Shown here one piece after another: positions 37,583-50,198 of a DNA stretch of 64,000 nt. Each line of letters opens with the position of its first letter. Position 1 is the first letter of the stretch. Location: the NCBI GenBank assembly GCA_023974075.1, contig CM043787.1, forward strand, positions 40,809,668 to 40,873,667. Reading direction: 5' to 3'. A program made the translations under genes and the position numbers. The notes under the pieces are model-generated. The model saw only the letters and a program-made list of their open reading frames with translations, was not told the origin of the DNA and did not search any database. This DNA is from Chaenocephalus aceratus (lineage: Eukaryota; Chordata; Actinopteri; Perciformes; Channichthyidae).

Positions 37583-39033
37583 TCTTCTCCCGCTTATCCG
37601 TGGTCGGGTCGCGGGGTAGCAGTTCCAGCAGAGAGCCCCAAACTTCCCTTTCCCTGGCCACATCAACCAGCTCTGACTGGGGGATCCCAAGGCGCTCCCA
37701 GGCCAGCGAAGAGATATAATCCCTCCACCTGTCCGTCGTCTACCCCTTGGTCTCTTCCCAGCTGGACGTGCCTGGAACACCTCCCTAGGGAGGCGCCCAG
37801 GTGGCATCCTAACTAGGTGCCTGAACCACCTCAACTGGCTCCTTTCGACGCGAAGGAGGAGCGGCTCAACTCCGAGCGGCTCAACTCCGAGCGGCTCAAC
37901 TCCGAGCGGCTCAACTCCGAGCGGCTCAACTCCGAGCGGCTCAACTCCGAGTCCCTCCCTGATGACTGAACTTCTCACCTTATCCCTAAGGGAGACGCCA
38001 GCCACCCTGCGGAGAAAACCCATCTCGGCCGCTTGTATCCGCGATCTCGTTCTTTCGGTCATGACCCATCCTTCATGACCATAGGTGAGGGTAGGAACGA
38101 AAATGGCGAGAGCTTTGCCTTCTGGCTCAGCTCCCTTTCGTCACAACGGTGCGGGTTAAAGCGACTGCAGTAGTACCGCTCCCGCTGCTCCGATTCTCGG
38201 CCCATCTCACGCTCCAATTTGTTCCCTCACTCGAGAAAACAAGACCCCGAGATACTTGAACTCCTTCACTTGGGGTAAGGACTCATTCCCTACTTGGAGT
38301 GGGACAGTCCATCGGTTTCCTGCTGAGAACCATGGCCTCAGATTTGGAGGTGCTGATCCTAACCCAGCCGCTTCACACTCGGTTGCGAACCGATCCAGTG
38401 AGTGCTGAAGGTCGCAGACCGATGACGCCATTAGAAACCACATCATCTGCAAAAAGCAGTGGTTGCAATCCCTTAGTCCACCGAACTGCAGACCCCCCCC
38501 CCCCACGACTACGCCTCGAAATCCGATCAATGTATATTACAAACAGGATTGGTGACAAAGCGCAGCCCTGGCGGAGGCCAACCCCTCACCGGAAATGGGT
38601 CCGACTTACTGCCGAGGACCGGACACAGCTCTCGCTTTGGGAGTACAGAGATTGGATGGCCCTGAGTAGAGACCCCCTCACCCCATACTCCTGCAGCACC
38701 TCCCACAGTAACTCCCTGGGAACTCGGTCCATACGCCTTCTCCAAGTCTACAAAACACATGTAGACCGGATAAGCGTACTCCCAGGCCCCCTCCAGGATC
38801 CTTGCGAGAGTAAACAGCTGATCCGTCGTTCCACGACCAGGACGGAATCCGCATTGTTCCTCCTCAATCTGAGGTTCGACAATCGGCCTGACCCTCCTTT
38901 CGAGTACCTTAGAGTAAACTTTCCCGGGGAGGCTGAGTAGTGTGATGCCTCTGTAATTGGCACACACCCCTCTGACCCCCCTTTTTAAAAAGGGAACCAC
39001 CACCCCGGTCTGCCACTCTTCCGTACTCATTAC
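37583..39033 (-). mobile_element. Rex3 (RTE-clade) retrotransposon, 5'-truncated (copy A)
   Basis: Minus-strand reverse-transcriptase sequence: VCANYRGITLLSLPGKVYSK, EEQCGFRPGRGTTDQLFTLA, MCFVDLEKAY, then the FADDVV box, and a C-terminus MTERTRSRIQAAEMGFLRRV to the PRGR-rich end. The regions around 38553-38573 and 38997-39015 resemble the standard Rex3 RT primer sites as I remember them. It is 5'-truncated just before EWQTGVVVP. This copy has several single-base frame breaks absent from copy B. Confidence 0.85.
37861..37950 (-). repeat. 15-bp coding minisatellite in Rex3 (6 units, copy A)
   Basis: Six tandem GCGGCTCAACTCCGA units, encoding LGVEP repeats on the minus strand. Other Rex3 elements have one LGVEP here (from memory). 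Confidence 0.9.
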
Positions 39034-40379
39034 CAGGCTGACAAATCCTCATTTACACTTCTCAACTATGTTTGGTACTCTCTGCAGGGGTTTTCTCTGT
39101 ATGGGAATTAACAGAGTTAACAGGCCTGCCTGGTTTCATCAAGTTGTCCTAACAACCCTTTTGTACACCCCGACAGTTTCCTAAAGAGTAGCGTAATTAA
39201 TGAGAGAAAATTAACCATGTGATGATTTTACCTTTTTGCAAACAAAGGAGCAAGATTTTCTAAGCCGTAGCTAATTTGAAAGACCTTTCCTCTGAAACTG
39301 TTGTACTGGCTAGGAGGCTGTCTGTCTTAAGAATCGCACCTTTTTAATTAATTGAGTGCATGTCCCCATGCACATGCATGGAGAGGAGTATCATGTGAAT
39401 ATCATGCTGCTTTCAGATTAATTTAATTTAGTAGGGAAGCTATTACATGAATATACAAATGATTCTCTGAAAAGCAGCTACAGATTTGTTCACCAATCAC
39501 AACAGACGGAAAATGTATAAAATAAATATATGTATGTCTGAGTCTATTTTAAACCTGACAGAGAGAATTAGCACTTTATGGGATCTTTCCTTATACTTGT
39601 ATGCAATTTCACCACCTCTAAAAAATACCTTTCACTCTATAGCATTTCCCAATTTCTTTACCAACAATGTACAGTATAACAAAACATTTACATAATGTAT
39701 GCCTGTGGAGTTATTAAACCCTGATACCGACATGCAATTTAAACCTTACGGACACACAGCATCTACTGTAGTGAAGCATACACTTTATGTACACATATAC
39801 TGCACATCAGAGAACTAATCAAAATCAAAAATGTCTCAGTTTGTACTCTTCTACTGTGTTGTGCTTTCTTATTGCTTTTTCTGCCTTCACACACCTTTCT
39901 ACTCCCATCTCTCAATCTTTCCACCTGATCTTCTATATCGACCACTGGTCTGCCTGGGCTATGGAGTTGTGTATTGTGTGTTTCATTGAAGCAGTGCGGC
40001 TATTAGCTGACCTGGCTTCAGATCATAAGGCACAGTCTCACACAGTCACACAAACTCTCCTGTGCAAACCACACATGCTCATTATCATATATATGAGAAA
40101 TTAAGAATATTCATGATGAATGAGTTGTACGTTAAATCAAATGCATGAATAATGTATGTACATAATCAACCTCCCTATGCAGATGTACTCATATATGCAA
40201 GCACTCATAAATACAGAAAGAGTACACACATGACGACTACTTCACTTACACACACAATGTCAATTAATTGCTGGATCAATCATGAAAGGGATCCATTAAT
40301 AGAGGATAATAGAAAAATGAACCTCACCCTCCTTAGTGTTTGAAGAAGCCGCCTCCTCTCATGCTGTCAGTCAACACTG

Positions 40380-40501
<122 letters not shown>

Positions 40502-40966
40502 GACTGTGTTACAATCTCATGGCTGCTCTCTCACCCTCTTTCACACATTCTATCTTGTTGTCTCTTTGTTGACAGCTGATAAAGACACAGCTGAAAAGAC
40601 TGTCTGGCTGAAATGTCTGAAAGCATGTGGCACAGGAACACAAACACCCCACACACATCAAGAGAATTATAAGGACTTCCATATTCATTTATCACCACCC
40701 CTCTGCCTCTGTAAATATGTCTCTCACTCACTTGGGTCACTTCTGACTGTCTCATTCTGGTGGTCCTTTCTCTACATGCTGCATGTCTGTTCCCCCTTCA
40801 CGACCCATTCCCTGTCACTCACAAACAACACACAAACACACACGTGTTGTCAGATTACCTTCTTTAAACTTTAGTCTTTTAACTGCAGTGGGTGCAGCTG
40901 AATTCCTGTGAGTCACACTTCAGCACTTTATTGATCCAGTGTGTGTTTTCAGATCCACAGAATGTG

Positions 40967-40969
<3 letters not shown>

Positions 40970-41030
<61 letters not shown>

Positions 41031-41124
41031 TTTGCATGCGTTTACTCTAGTTATTTGTTCTTATCATCTATATCACACATTCTAACCAGGACCAAAACAA
41101 TTGTGTGTGTGTGTGTGTGTGTTG

Positions 41125-41155
<31 letters not shown>

Positions 41156-41168
41156 TGTGGTGTGTGCA
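40970..41168. repeat. two (GT)n arrays (copy A)
   Basis: GT arrays at 40973-41029 and 41103-41167, separated by 73 bp of unique sequence. The counterparts 53580-53671 and 53744-53815 are longer and purer. Confidence 0.93.
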
Positions 41169-43358
41169 AAAAAATCCACATTCCACTTACTTCTAAACTC
41201 AGACTCCTCAGCATTATTACCTCATCTCCCTGTGCTAACACACACTCTATGCATATTACATGAGCATAGCTTTTATATCCTGCTATATTTCACATAATTA
41301 TGCATATGCTGTATGAGAAATGTGTAAATGTTTATATGGATGAATGTAAGCACAAGTGGGTGTTAAAAGGGCACAATACATTTTACAGTATAACTGCTAC
41401 AATGCAAAATACACTATACAGTAATATAGTCAGTTATGGTCGATTAACTTAGCAAGTACTTGAGCAAATGTCCTTACAATGCATATTGTACACTGGAAGC
41501 CATCAGTCAGTATAGTCAACAATATCAAAAGTCATGGTCAATGAAAACTGCACTCAGAACCTTCAAATTTCACAGATTTTGGAAAAGATTCTTTAGGAAG
41601 AAAAAGGTATAAAGTTGTCATTATCTTTTTGGATTACCTCCTACTGCTCTGCACCCTGCTTCCTTCCAGCCTTTTACTTTTAATACAGTTGGCCATCTAC
41701 ACTTCTTCATTATGTGTTAAAGCATGATGCTAGCAGAAAGTAGATACATTTATACACTTATACTGTACCTGACTGAGCATTGCATGTTACTTTATTCTTC
41801 TAGTCCATTAGATATCAGAGCAAAATACTTAGCTTTTTACTGCAATACATGACATGATGTTCTTCCAAATTGCAAACAAACTAAGATTTGACATTGAAAA
41901 AAAGAAAACATCAAAAGAAAATAGCAGTTTTCCAATGATTTGGCCTTTGACCCCGAGACAGATTTTATTTGTTTGTTTTGTTTGAAAAATATGTGTTGTG
42001 ATCCATCAAATTGTCCAGTGATTCCTATCGTAGGGACACAACAATATACAGTACACTATTTATACTTTTTTAATGCAGGACTTTAACTTACAATAAAGTA
42101 TATTGTTTTATCGTGGTTCTTAACTTAATGATCTGATGTCTTCTTACACGTGTCCTTCATAGTTATCAAATCCTTAGACTGATTAATTGATTTATTTGGT
42201 CGCTAAATAGATGTTTACATTGCATCGTTCTTTCAGCAGCTAGGGGTCCAGAACTTAGTCATGCAAACTTTAACAAGACACATCGCTGTTTGAGAAATCG
42301 AAACCTGTGACCTTTCCTTAATGTGATGGTCTCTTAAACCAAAAGGTTGCTTTGCTGCGTCTTTATTGAAAGATGCAGTATCCTGTTATATAATCCTGCT
42401 CAAAAGTTAGATCTCTTTATTCATTCCCTGTTAGCTGATGCTGCTAACTAGAGAGATATCTGCTGGGTGCAATTTTGGAATCAACCAAAAATATGTGGAT
42501 CACACCCACTGCATTACAACAGGTGTCCTGTGTGCAAAGGTCATAGCCATCATGTAAACGTCTTGTGCTCAGAATTTGCTAGGAAAATGTAAATGGAGTA
42601 GCAGATTGGAGGGTTCTTTGACACAATTAACATTTATTCAAAAAGTGAACATTATTTTGTTATTTGTTTAGAGAAAATGTGTTTTTTATCTGGGAGAAAA
42701 GATTATATCGCCTCGGTTGCTGTTGTGCATGGCGGGAGAAGGATGTTCCATGACTGGCAAGAGAGGGTGAAAAGTTGGAAAAACTGAAAACTGGAAACAG
42801 ACAGACTGGCACTGTGAAAAGAAGATTTAACAGCCATTAGTGCAGTGCCTGGTGAGGAAGGGAGGATTTGATTCCAAGTGTGTTGCCCAGCACAAACTTG
42901 CAGAGACCAGGCTGTGGCTGCCATATGGGACTGGCATAATAATTGGACTCATACCAAATGATATGCAGCCTGTGCAGTAGTCACCATGGTCTTGTCAATA
43001 GAAATGATTAGCACAGTCAACTAGAGTTTGAATTCGTGGTAGGGAGTAGACATCCAACTGGAATAGCTCACTTGAACTTGAGTGTCAGAGGACAGGAGAA
43101 AAAGCAGAAGTCACCGTGGAGATGTCAGAACATACAGTACTGAAGCAATTATAGGGAAAGTAATGGCATGCATCAGTGTATGACCTGCCAAACTGTTAAC
43201 TATTTGGACTGGAGTAGCTGAATAGAAGCAGCACAACAACAATGCACTTTATTATTGTTATTTATACACTTTCCACAAATATCCCACAAAAATGGAATAG
43301 ACAAAAATGGTTAATATAACTTTTTTATACTTTGCTTTTTGATCTTTTATATCAATTG

Positions 43359-43396
43359 TACGTGTGTTGGAAGGGCTTTGTGCCTGTGGACATTTA

Positions 43397-43400
<4 letters not shown>
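43359..43400. repeat. 42-bp dispersed segment next to a CA array (copy A)
   Basis: TACGTGTGTTGGAAGGGCTT.. to ..GGACATTTACCA also occurs inverted at 61462-61501, again joined to a GT/CA array. Confidence 0.75.
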
Positions 43401-43466
<66 letters not shown>

Positions 43467-43473
43467 CACACTC

Positions 43474-43544
<71 letters not shown>
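43401..43544. repeat. (CA)n microsatellite (copy A)
   Basis: About 145 bp of CA with a CACT island. Confidence 0.95.
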
Positions 43545-43547
<3 letters not shown>

Positions 43548-43805
43548 GAGACGGCGGAGAGAACGCGCTCCGAGGTGTGGTTAAACTTTACCCGTCTCGA
43601 TGCTCGTTGCCTAAAGTGCAATAAGAGTTTAGCATGTAAGCGCGGTAACACGAGCAATTTGTCTAAACATTTAGCAAAAGTGCTCCACATTCAGACGGAG
43701 GAATGCACCGGGTTGGACTGTCTTTCTCGCAGCTCTGTAGCCCCATCCACGACTAACGTTTCCACGTCAGGTATTATGTATGCTAGCAGCAACACACAGA
43801 GTTAA
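43545..43805 (+). pseudogene. BED zinc-finger fragment of a hAT-type transposase (copy A)
   Basis: It reads [20 protein letters not shown] and NTSNLSKHLAKVLH, the BED pattern W-x-x-F, C-x-x-C, NTSNL-x-x-H-x5-H, followed by a Ser/Thr-rich stretch and a stop. Only the N-terminal finger remains, with no catalytic domain. It emerges in frame from the CA array with no start codon of its own other than one in the repeat. It could be a hAT or ZBED-like relic. Confidence 0.65.
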
Positions 43806-43997
43806 CTACATTATACAAACATGGGCTAATGATTAGAGGTAACAGAGTTATTTATTTTGTTAGTTTTGTTCACAATTTTGTTTAGTTAGTGTACCTTATT
43901 TTTTTCTCCAAAATAACCGATACAAGTACCGTTAAAAGACCGGACCGATAAGCGGTATCGATAAAAGTAGTAGGAGCTTACCGTTAAAACCGTAACG

Positions 43998-44000
<3 letters not shown>

Positions 44001-44053
<53 letters not shown>

Positions 44054-44113
44054 TCACTCACTCACTCACTCACTCACTCACTCACTCACTCACTCACTCA
44101 CTCACTCTAGTCT

Positions 44114-44160
<47 letters not shown>

Positions 44161-44180
44161 ACACGCACGCACGCACGCAC
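44001..44180. repeat. (CA)n and (CACT)n compound array (copy A)
   Basis: A CA array, then about 14 ACTC units, then CA and GCAC units. The counterpart 56641-56838 differs in unit numbers. Confidence 0.93.
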
Positions 44181-44646
44181 ACTCACTCAACTACGTCCAC
44201 TTATGCTGCATGCGTTACCTGATAATGGCATGCTGTGGGTGTACTAAGGTGTTATGCTGGAGTGGCTGACCTAATGCATTAGATTGAGCTCACTGTCAGG
44301 TCTTTAAGTAGCTGGGATCAGAGGCAGATACACAGCTAATGGATCCTTCTCTCTGTGGGTGGAATAACACAGCGTTAACTCTATTAAAAGTGGTGCTAAC
44401 TAAAAAAAACACCTAACTTAACTTTCAAAAAATGAGGAGACAACTACTGGACTGCATTTACATCATAGCCATTTGTATTTCCGTATTCGTTTCTGTAATA
44501 AACAGCCAATCCTTTTTTTAAAGTTTAGGATTTAAACTGCAAGTGAAATACATATTTCTTTAGATTATACTGATACAGGTTATATTTATTGAGTCTATGT
44601 TTTCAGAGCTTTGGGCAATATTACATTGTGTTGCATATCACTCAGT

Positions 44647-44746
44647 NNNNNNNNNNNNNNNNNNNNNNNNNNNNNNNNNNNNNNNNNNNNNNNNNNNNNN
44701 NNNNNNNNNNNNNNNNNNNNNNNNNNNNNNNNNNNNNNNNNNNNNN
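44647..44746. other. assembly gap (100 N)
   Basis: Exactly 100 Ns, a conventional placeholder for a gap of unknown size. Sequence before the gap matches 57281-57303 and sequence after it matches 32132 onward. Confidence 0.99.
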
Positions 44747-44990
44747 TCCTCTCCTCTCCTCTCCTCTCCTTTCCTCTCTTCTAGCTTTATTTGTGACGGT
44801 CATTTTCTTTACAAGTTTTTACCTTAAAATAACCCATTTACTTCCAGATTACTCTGATGCAATTCCTACCAATTGTTAAAAAGATGTTGTATAGAGGTCC
44901 GCTGTTTACAGAAATCTACCTGCAATAAGCACATCTTATAAGGCTTTCAATATATCAGAATGGATAGAAATGGGAGCAGGGCCAAACATA

Positions 44991-47900
44991 CAACCCAGTC
45001 TCACGGCATTTCGTGTTCACCAACACGATTTTTAATCTATTGATTCGTGTTCACCAACACGATTTGCCCCTTTTTTTCGTGTTGCACAGCACGATTTTAA
45101 AAGCAATGTATTTCTACTGGTAACGTGTTTCGTGCCTGCAGGCTGTAGCACGTCTTTTTCTCCGGTCAGGTCGTGGGAGACCGGAAGCTGTGTGGTTCAT
45201 AAAAACATGTTCTTACTCAATATCAAGCCACAGTTATTGCTTTTATTTTAAATCGTATAATTTCGGACTTTTGTTGTCGTCTGTGAGGAAAATAAATGGG
45301 GCTCAGAGCCTCAGGATACTGAAATCTGTATTTTTTAAATCTTTTTTTCCTTCTAATTTGTTATTCTTTTCAAAATAACACACTGTTATTTACTCACCAA
45401 TAACACACAATTACCCTTGCTTTTATTTATTGGTTTAATTCCATAATCTCGGGCTTTTTTGGTGTCCGTCAGGAACTGAATTTCAAAATAAATATAACCG
45501 GAAACAGACGTAGGCATTTCGAGCGATTACCCAAGATCCTCAGCTATGGTTTTAAGCTCGCTGATTGGATGTGTTAGCCGCAATGCATGCTGGGATTTGG
45601 TGTTTATATTATGTGAAATCCGGAAAACATTTTAAAAGTATAAAATAATACTTAATTCCGAGTGCTCTTGCTTTTCTCTTTGAAAGTCATCACATAACGG
45701 CATTGTAATACACGGTTCGGCTGCATTACATATTACAGATCTACCGTAGTTCTTTATTTAGAGAGCCCTGATGAGAAGACCTTTGGAAAAACAGGAAGAA
45801 ATGCCGCCGAAACTGAATACTTGACGTGGATCATAAATATATCAACAATTAAACAACATCTTAAATTTCTCTTCACACAATACGTCTCCTTGCAGTATCA
45901 ACACTAATTCGGCTGCCTTTTACATTTGATCTAATTCATAGATAGGTTATATTTACACCATAACGGTGCACAGCTGATAGAAAAGGACTGTAGTTTTCAA
46001 AGATATTACTGATTTTCTTTGAATGTAAAAATGTAAATACTGAGTCTGAAATAGTATAGCAATATGCTGTAAAATGATGTGAAAGCATGCATAAAACTAT
46101 ACATCTTCAGATGTTGTACATACACACTAATAATACAAAGTTATTATGGCTGTGTGCACCTTGTGTGCACCTCCTAGTGGTTAAAGCACGTTATTGAATT
46201 ATTGTTTTTATGTGTTATATTTGATTACAAAAATATTAAGAGTACATACTTTCATAGGGGGAAAGTATAAATATAGAAATATAGAATATAAAAAATCAAG
46301 AAGATACTATAAGTGATCTCTACAATAAAACAGTGTAGTGCAGGATGTACACCATAGACTGTATATATAAAGATGTACACAGATATTAATAGGAGGAGGT
46401 GCAAAACAGAAAAACGGTTTAACCTTTATTTAAACATTAAATATTAAATATTAAGCCTGACAAAGTAATTAACGTCTAATATATTGCTTTCCTGCAATGT
46501 TAACTATGTTGAAGCACTTATTTTAACTGATATTATACACATTAATTATACTCTTATGTATGTAGATAGAATAAGAAATGTGCAGAATATGACAGTGTAA
46601 TGGTGGAAGTATACACACATATTGATAGATGTCTTGTAATGCACTGTTGAGGAACCTGTGACCCAAGTTTTTCATTCATTCCATAACTACACCGTAGTTG
46701 TGTATGATATGTCAATAAACCTTTGAAAATCTTGAAAGGGATGTGCAAAATAGCCATAATATACAGTCTTTAATTAACTATTAGTAGAGAATAACGAGTA
46801 ATGAATATACTTTATTACTTGTTTCCATGCATGTCAATTGCAGATACATGTTTAGTCTTCTCAAGCACCAACTATCAAATATCTCTTCTGATTGTTGGCA
46901 CTTGACAATCACCTTACCTGAATTTTACTCAGGTGTAACTAAAGTCTGATTTAAGGGTTGTTTATATTTCACATAATTAATCAGAATCTGCAAAGTAATT
47001 CAAATAAATGCAGTGGAGTAAAAATACCAGGTTAACCTCTGAATTGTAGTGGAGTAGAATTACAAAGTAGCAATGAGCTGTCATGTGGGTAGACGGCATT
47101 AATATAATGCTGCGCATTATGGACACAAGTGATTTTCACCCATTTATTAATTATATGTTTTACATTTGATAACACCAATGTGTTTAATAATGGCAACTTC
47201 TAATTGTGGGAAAAACGAAAACGTTCAGTAGAGACGTCCCATAGAACATTTTGTGAAACACAATAGCCAGCATGTGTAGTTCTGGAGGGGTGTTCAATTC
47301 CAGTTTTGGATAGTCTGGCGTGGTTTCGTTCCATTTCACACAGCTGTTTGACGCTCTGCGTAACCTTACGGGAACTGTAGTCCTAAACGATAGCTGGGGA
47401 TTATGGGTAGTGTAGTGTCTTCGGCCATCCTAAACTCAGTAATGTTGACAATCGCAATGATGCTCGAAATGTCCCTTATAGGCCTACGTCTGTTTCCGGT
47501 TATTTTTATTTTGAAATTCAGTTCCTCACGGACACCAAAAAAGCCCGAGATTATGGAATTAAACCAATAAATAAAAGCAAGGATAATTGTGTGTTATTGG
47601 TGAGTAAATAACAGTGTGTTATTTTGAAAAGAATAACAAATTAGAAGGAAATTAATATTTAAAAATACAGATTTCAGTATCCTGAGGCTCTGAGTCCCAT
47701 TTATTTTCCTCACAGACGGCAACAAAAGTCCGAAATTATACGATTTAAAATAAAAGCAATAATTGTGGCTTGATATTGAGTAAGAACATGTTTTTATGAA
47801 CCACACAGCTTCCGGTCTTCCACGACCCGACCGGAGAAAAAGACGTGCTGCAGCCTGCAGGCACGAAACACGTTACCAGTAGAAAAACATTGCTCTTAAA

Positions 47901-48005
47901 ATCGTGCTGTGCAACACGAAAAAAAGGGGCAAATCGTGATGGTGAACACGAATCAATAGATTAAAAATCGTGTTGGTGAACACGCAATGCCGTGAGACTG
48001 GGTTG
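44991..48005. mobile_element. 3.0-kb long-TIR transposon (copy B)
   Basis: Same termini and the same AAACATA flanks (44984-44990, 48006-48012) as 32376-35374. The right arm here retains an AGACGTG stretch shortened in copy A, matching the left arm better. Confidence 0.85.
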
Positions 48006-50128
48006 AAACATAAAAAGCAAAGAGAATAAAAAGATAGAATGGACATTGTTGTTTGCTCATCAAATTGGGCCCATTATCAAAACATAAATAAAGGTAGAAA
48101 TATATTTTTTTCCATTCTTCGGTTCCTTCTTCTCCCCTCTCATATGTGCTCCTCTCTTCTTGTTCCCCCTTGTCATGTGTAGCAATCTCCGTCAGCTCTC
48201 ATCACTCAGTCCTATCAAATGCGGACTCCATTGTCCACTCTTCAGTACTCAGAGGTGTAAAGATGAGATGCAGGCCCTAAAATGCCCCATTAAGGGGTTG
48301 CGCTTGATTTCCCCCGAACTAAGGTTATGCCTAACCATCCTTTCAAACTTTTCACATACGTCCACATGACTTTGCTGTCTCTGCAAGATTCTAATTTGGA
48401 GAGCCAGACAAAAGCGTGTTCAGGGTGTTGTAACCACTAACAAGACCAGACCAACGTCTCTCATTTCTCTAGTTGGTTTAAGAGAGCACAGGTTTTGTTT
48501 CCATATTTTATCTTTGCCTCAAATGATTGACTTTGAATTGATGTGACTTCCTTTTCACAGCCTGTGAGTGGTGTTTAATTAGTCTCGCAGTCACAAACTT
48601 GAATTTAGAATTACCTTACACTTAAATAACCTCTTACAACATCGCACTAACATCACCTTAAATCAGCTTTTTTGCCTGTAAACAAAACCAATTTTCCCAG
48701 GGAGATATATCGTATAGATTTTATTTGTCACAGTTAACATATACATAGCTGTTCTATAAACAAATAAATACGGTTTAAAAACTGACTGACTAATGCTACT
48801 AGTAATGACCGATATTACGGCTGATTATAAGGATTTGATCTTCCAGAAACTCAAATACTTTTCTTCTAACCCCAACCAAACCCCTCCTTTAAACCGTTAT
48901 TTAGGCCCTCTGAGCGGGCCCCTGAACAAAGTGTGTAGCCTTTGTCCACAACAGGAGAGCAACCTCAGGCCACCCTCTTGTTTTGTTTCAAACATCTATT
49001 CATAAATGACTGGCCTTGAGTCAGAAGACAGGAAGGATAATAGTGAATTATACACAACTAGCTGGGGGTAGGTGTGTGTGCATGTCTGTGTTTGAGACAC
49101 TGAAATAGGGGAAATGCTGGGTCTGCCAGCTTGCTTTTGTGCGGATGAATGGCTAATTCCCCTCCTCCTTTAAGACTTGGCTGCTTACCTCATTAAGTAA
49201 GACTCTACAGGGAGACCGAACATGAGCACTGGCCTATGCACATTTGATCGCATGCATCAGCTCTCTGAAATCTCTCGCTCTACCTCTCTCTTGTTCCCTC
49301 TTCCTTTGTCCTCTGTCCATCGTCCAATATCTTTCACACACACACCATCTCTTCCAATGTTCTAATACTTCCTTTTCCATCCCTCAGTCTTCACGCTCCC
49401 ACTTGTGCTCCTCTCTCTCGCTTTCCCTCTACCCTTTCGGTTATTCCTGCTCAGACTAAATGGGATTTAATGTTGGTGAGCCGTGCATCTGAATTGCATT
49501 GATAAATAATTGCTGAGTCTTTATGCTGGCAGTGTTCAAATAATGAGTAAGTGACAGTGTTGTACTTATTATATTTGGTTTAAATGTAATTTAATTTCAG
49601 GGTTTTCACCTGCATGTTTTTACGTGGGTAAGAGAGCGGTAAAAATGAGAAGGAAAAAAAAGGAAAAGCAGACGGTGAGATTGAGCGGGGAAGTGAATGA
49701 AGGGGTGCGAAAGAGAGAAATAAGATGCAAATTAAAGAAAAACAGCGAATCTCACTGGTCCTCTCGACTATTAAATAGAGTACCAGAACATTCAAATGTA
49801 ATACCATCTCAATTTCACATCCCATCTATTTCTGCAACACTCTCCAGCTCATCCTCTTAACGCCCTGACACTCTATCTTTTTAGCACATATAAGATGACG
49901 TATGGGGTCCCAGAGGAGACATGAAGACACAGAGGGGAATTAAAGAGGACTCAGATCAGTTCATAGAGCACTTCTCTTCACTCTGGGTCTGAGCACATGC
50001 CAATCATTTAGTGTGTCCATTGCTTGTTGCTCCTATGTAAGTGGTTGTGTTTTATAAATGGGGCTTTGTGAATAAATGTATGAATGATGGGCTAATGTAT
50101 TCATTATCTGTTGGTACACCGTGCATGC

Positions 50129-50132
<4 letters not shown>

Positions 50133-50163
<31 letters not shown>

Positions 50164-50198
50164 TGTGTGTGTGTGTGTGGGTGTGTGTGTGTGTGTGT
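50133..50198. repeat. (GT)n microsatellite at the Rex3 3' end (copy B)
   Basis: Counterpart of 37518-37582. Confidence 0.93.

Noticed and set aside
37861..37950. CRISPR-like array
   Set aside because: Units are contiguous 15-mers without spacers, inside a retrotransposon ORF; the genome is vertebrate.
42703..42924. 73-codon minus-strand frame identical at 55352-55573
   Set aside because: It is identical only because the block is present twice; no domain, no conservation evidence.
43332..43805. Long open frames encoding His-Thr or Cys-Val runs
   Set aside because: These are translations of CA/GT microsatellites. Only the BED part at 43545-43805 has any protein character. The same applies to the long frames at 3405-3836, 40340-40579, 53505-53912, 61076-61640 and 63076-63498.
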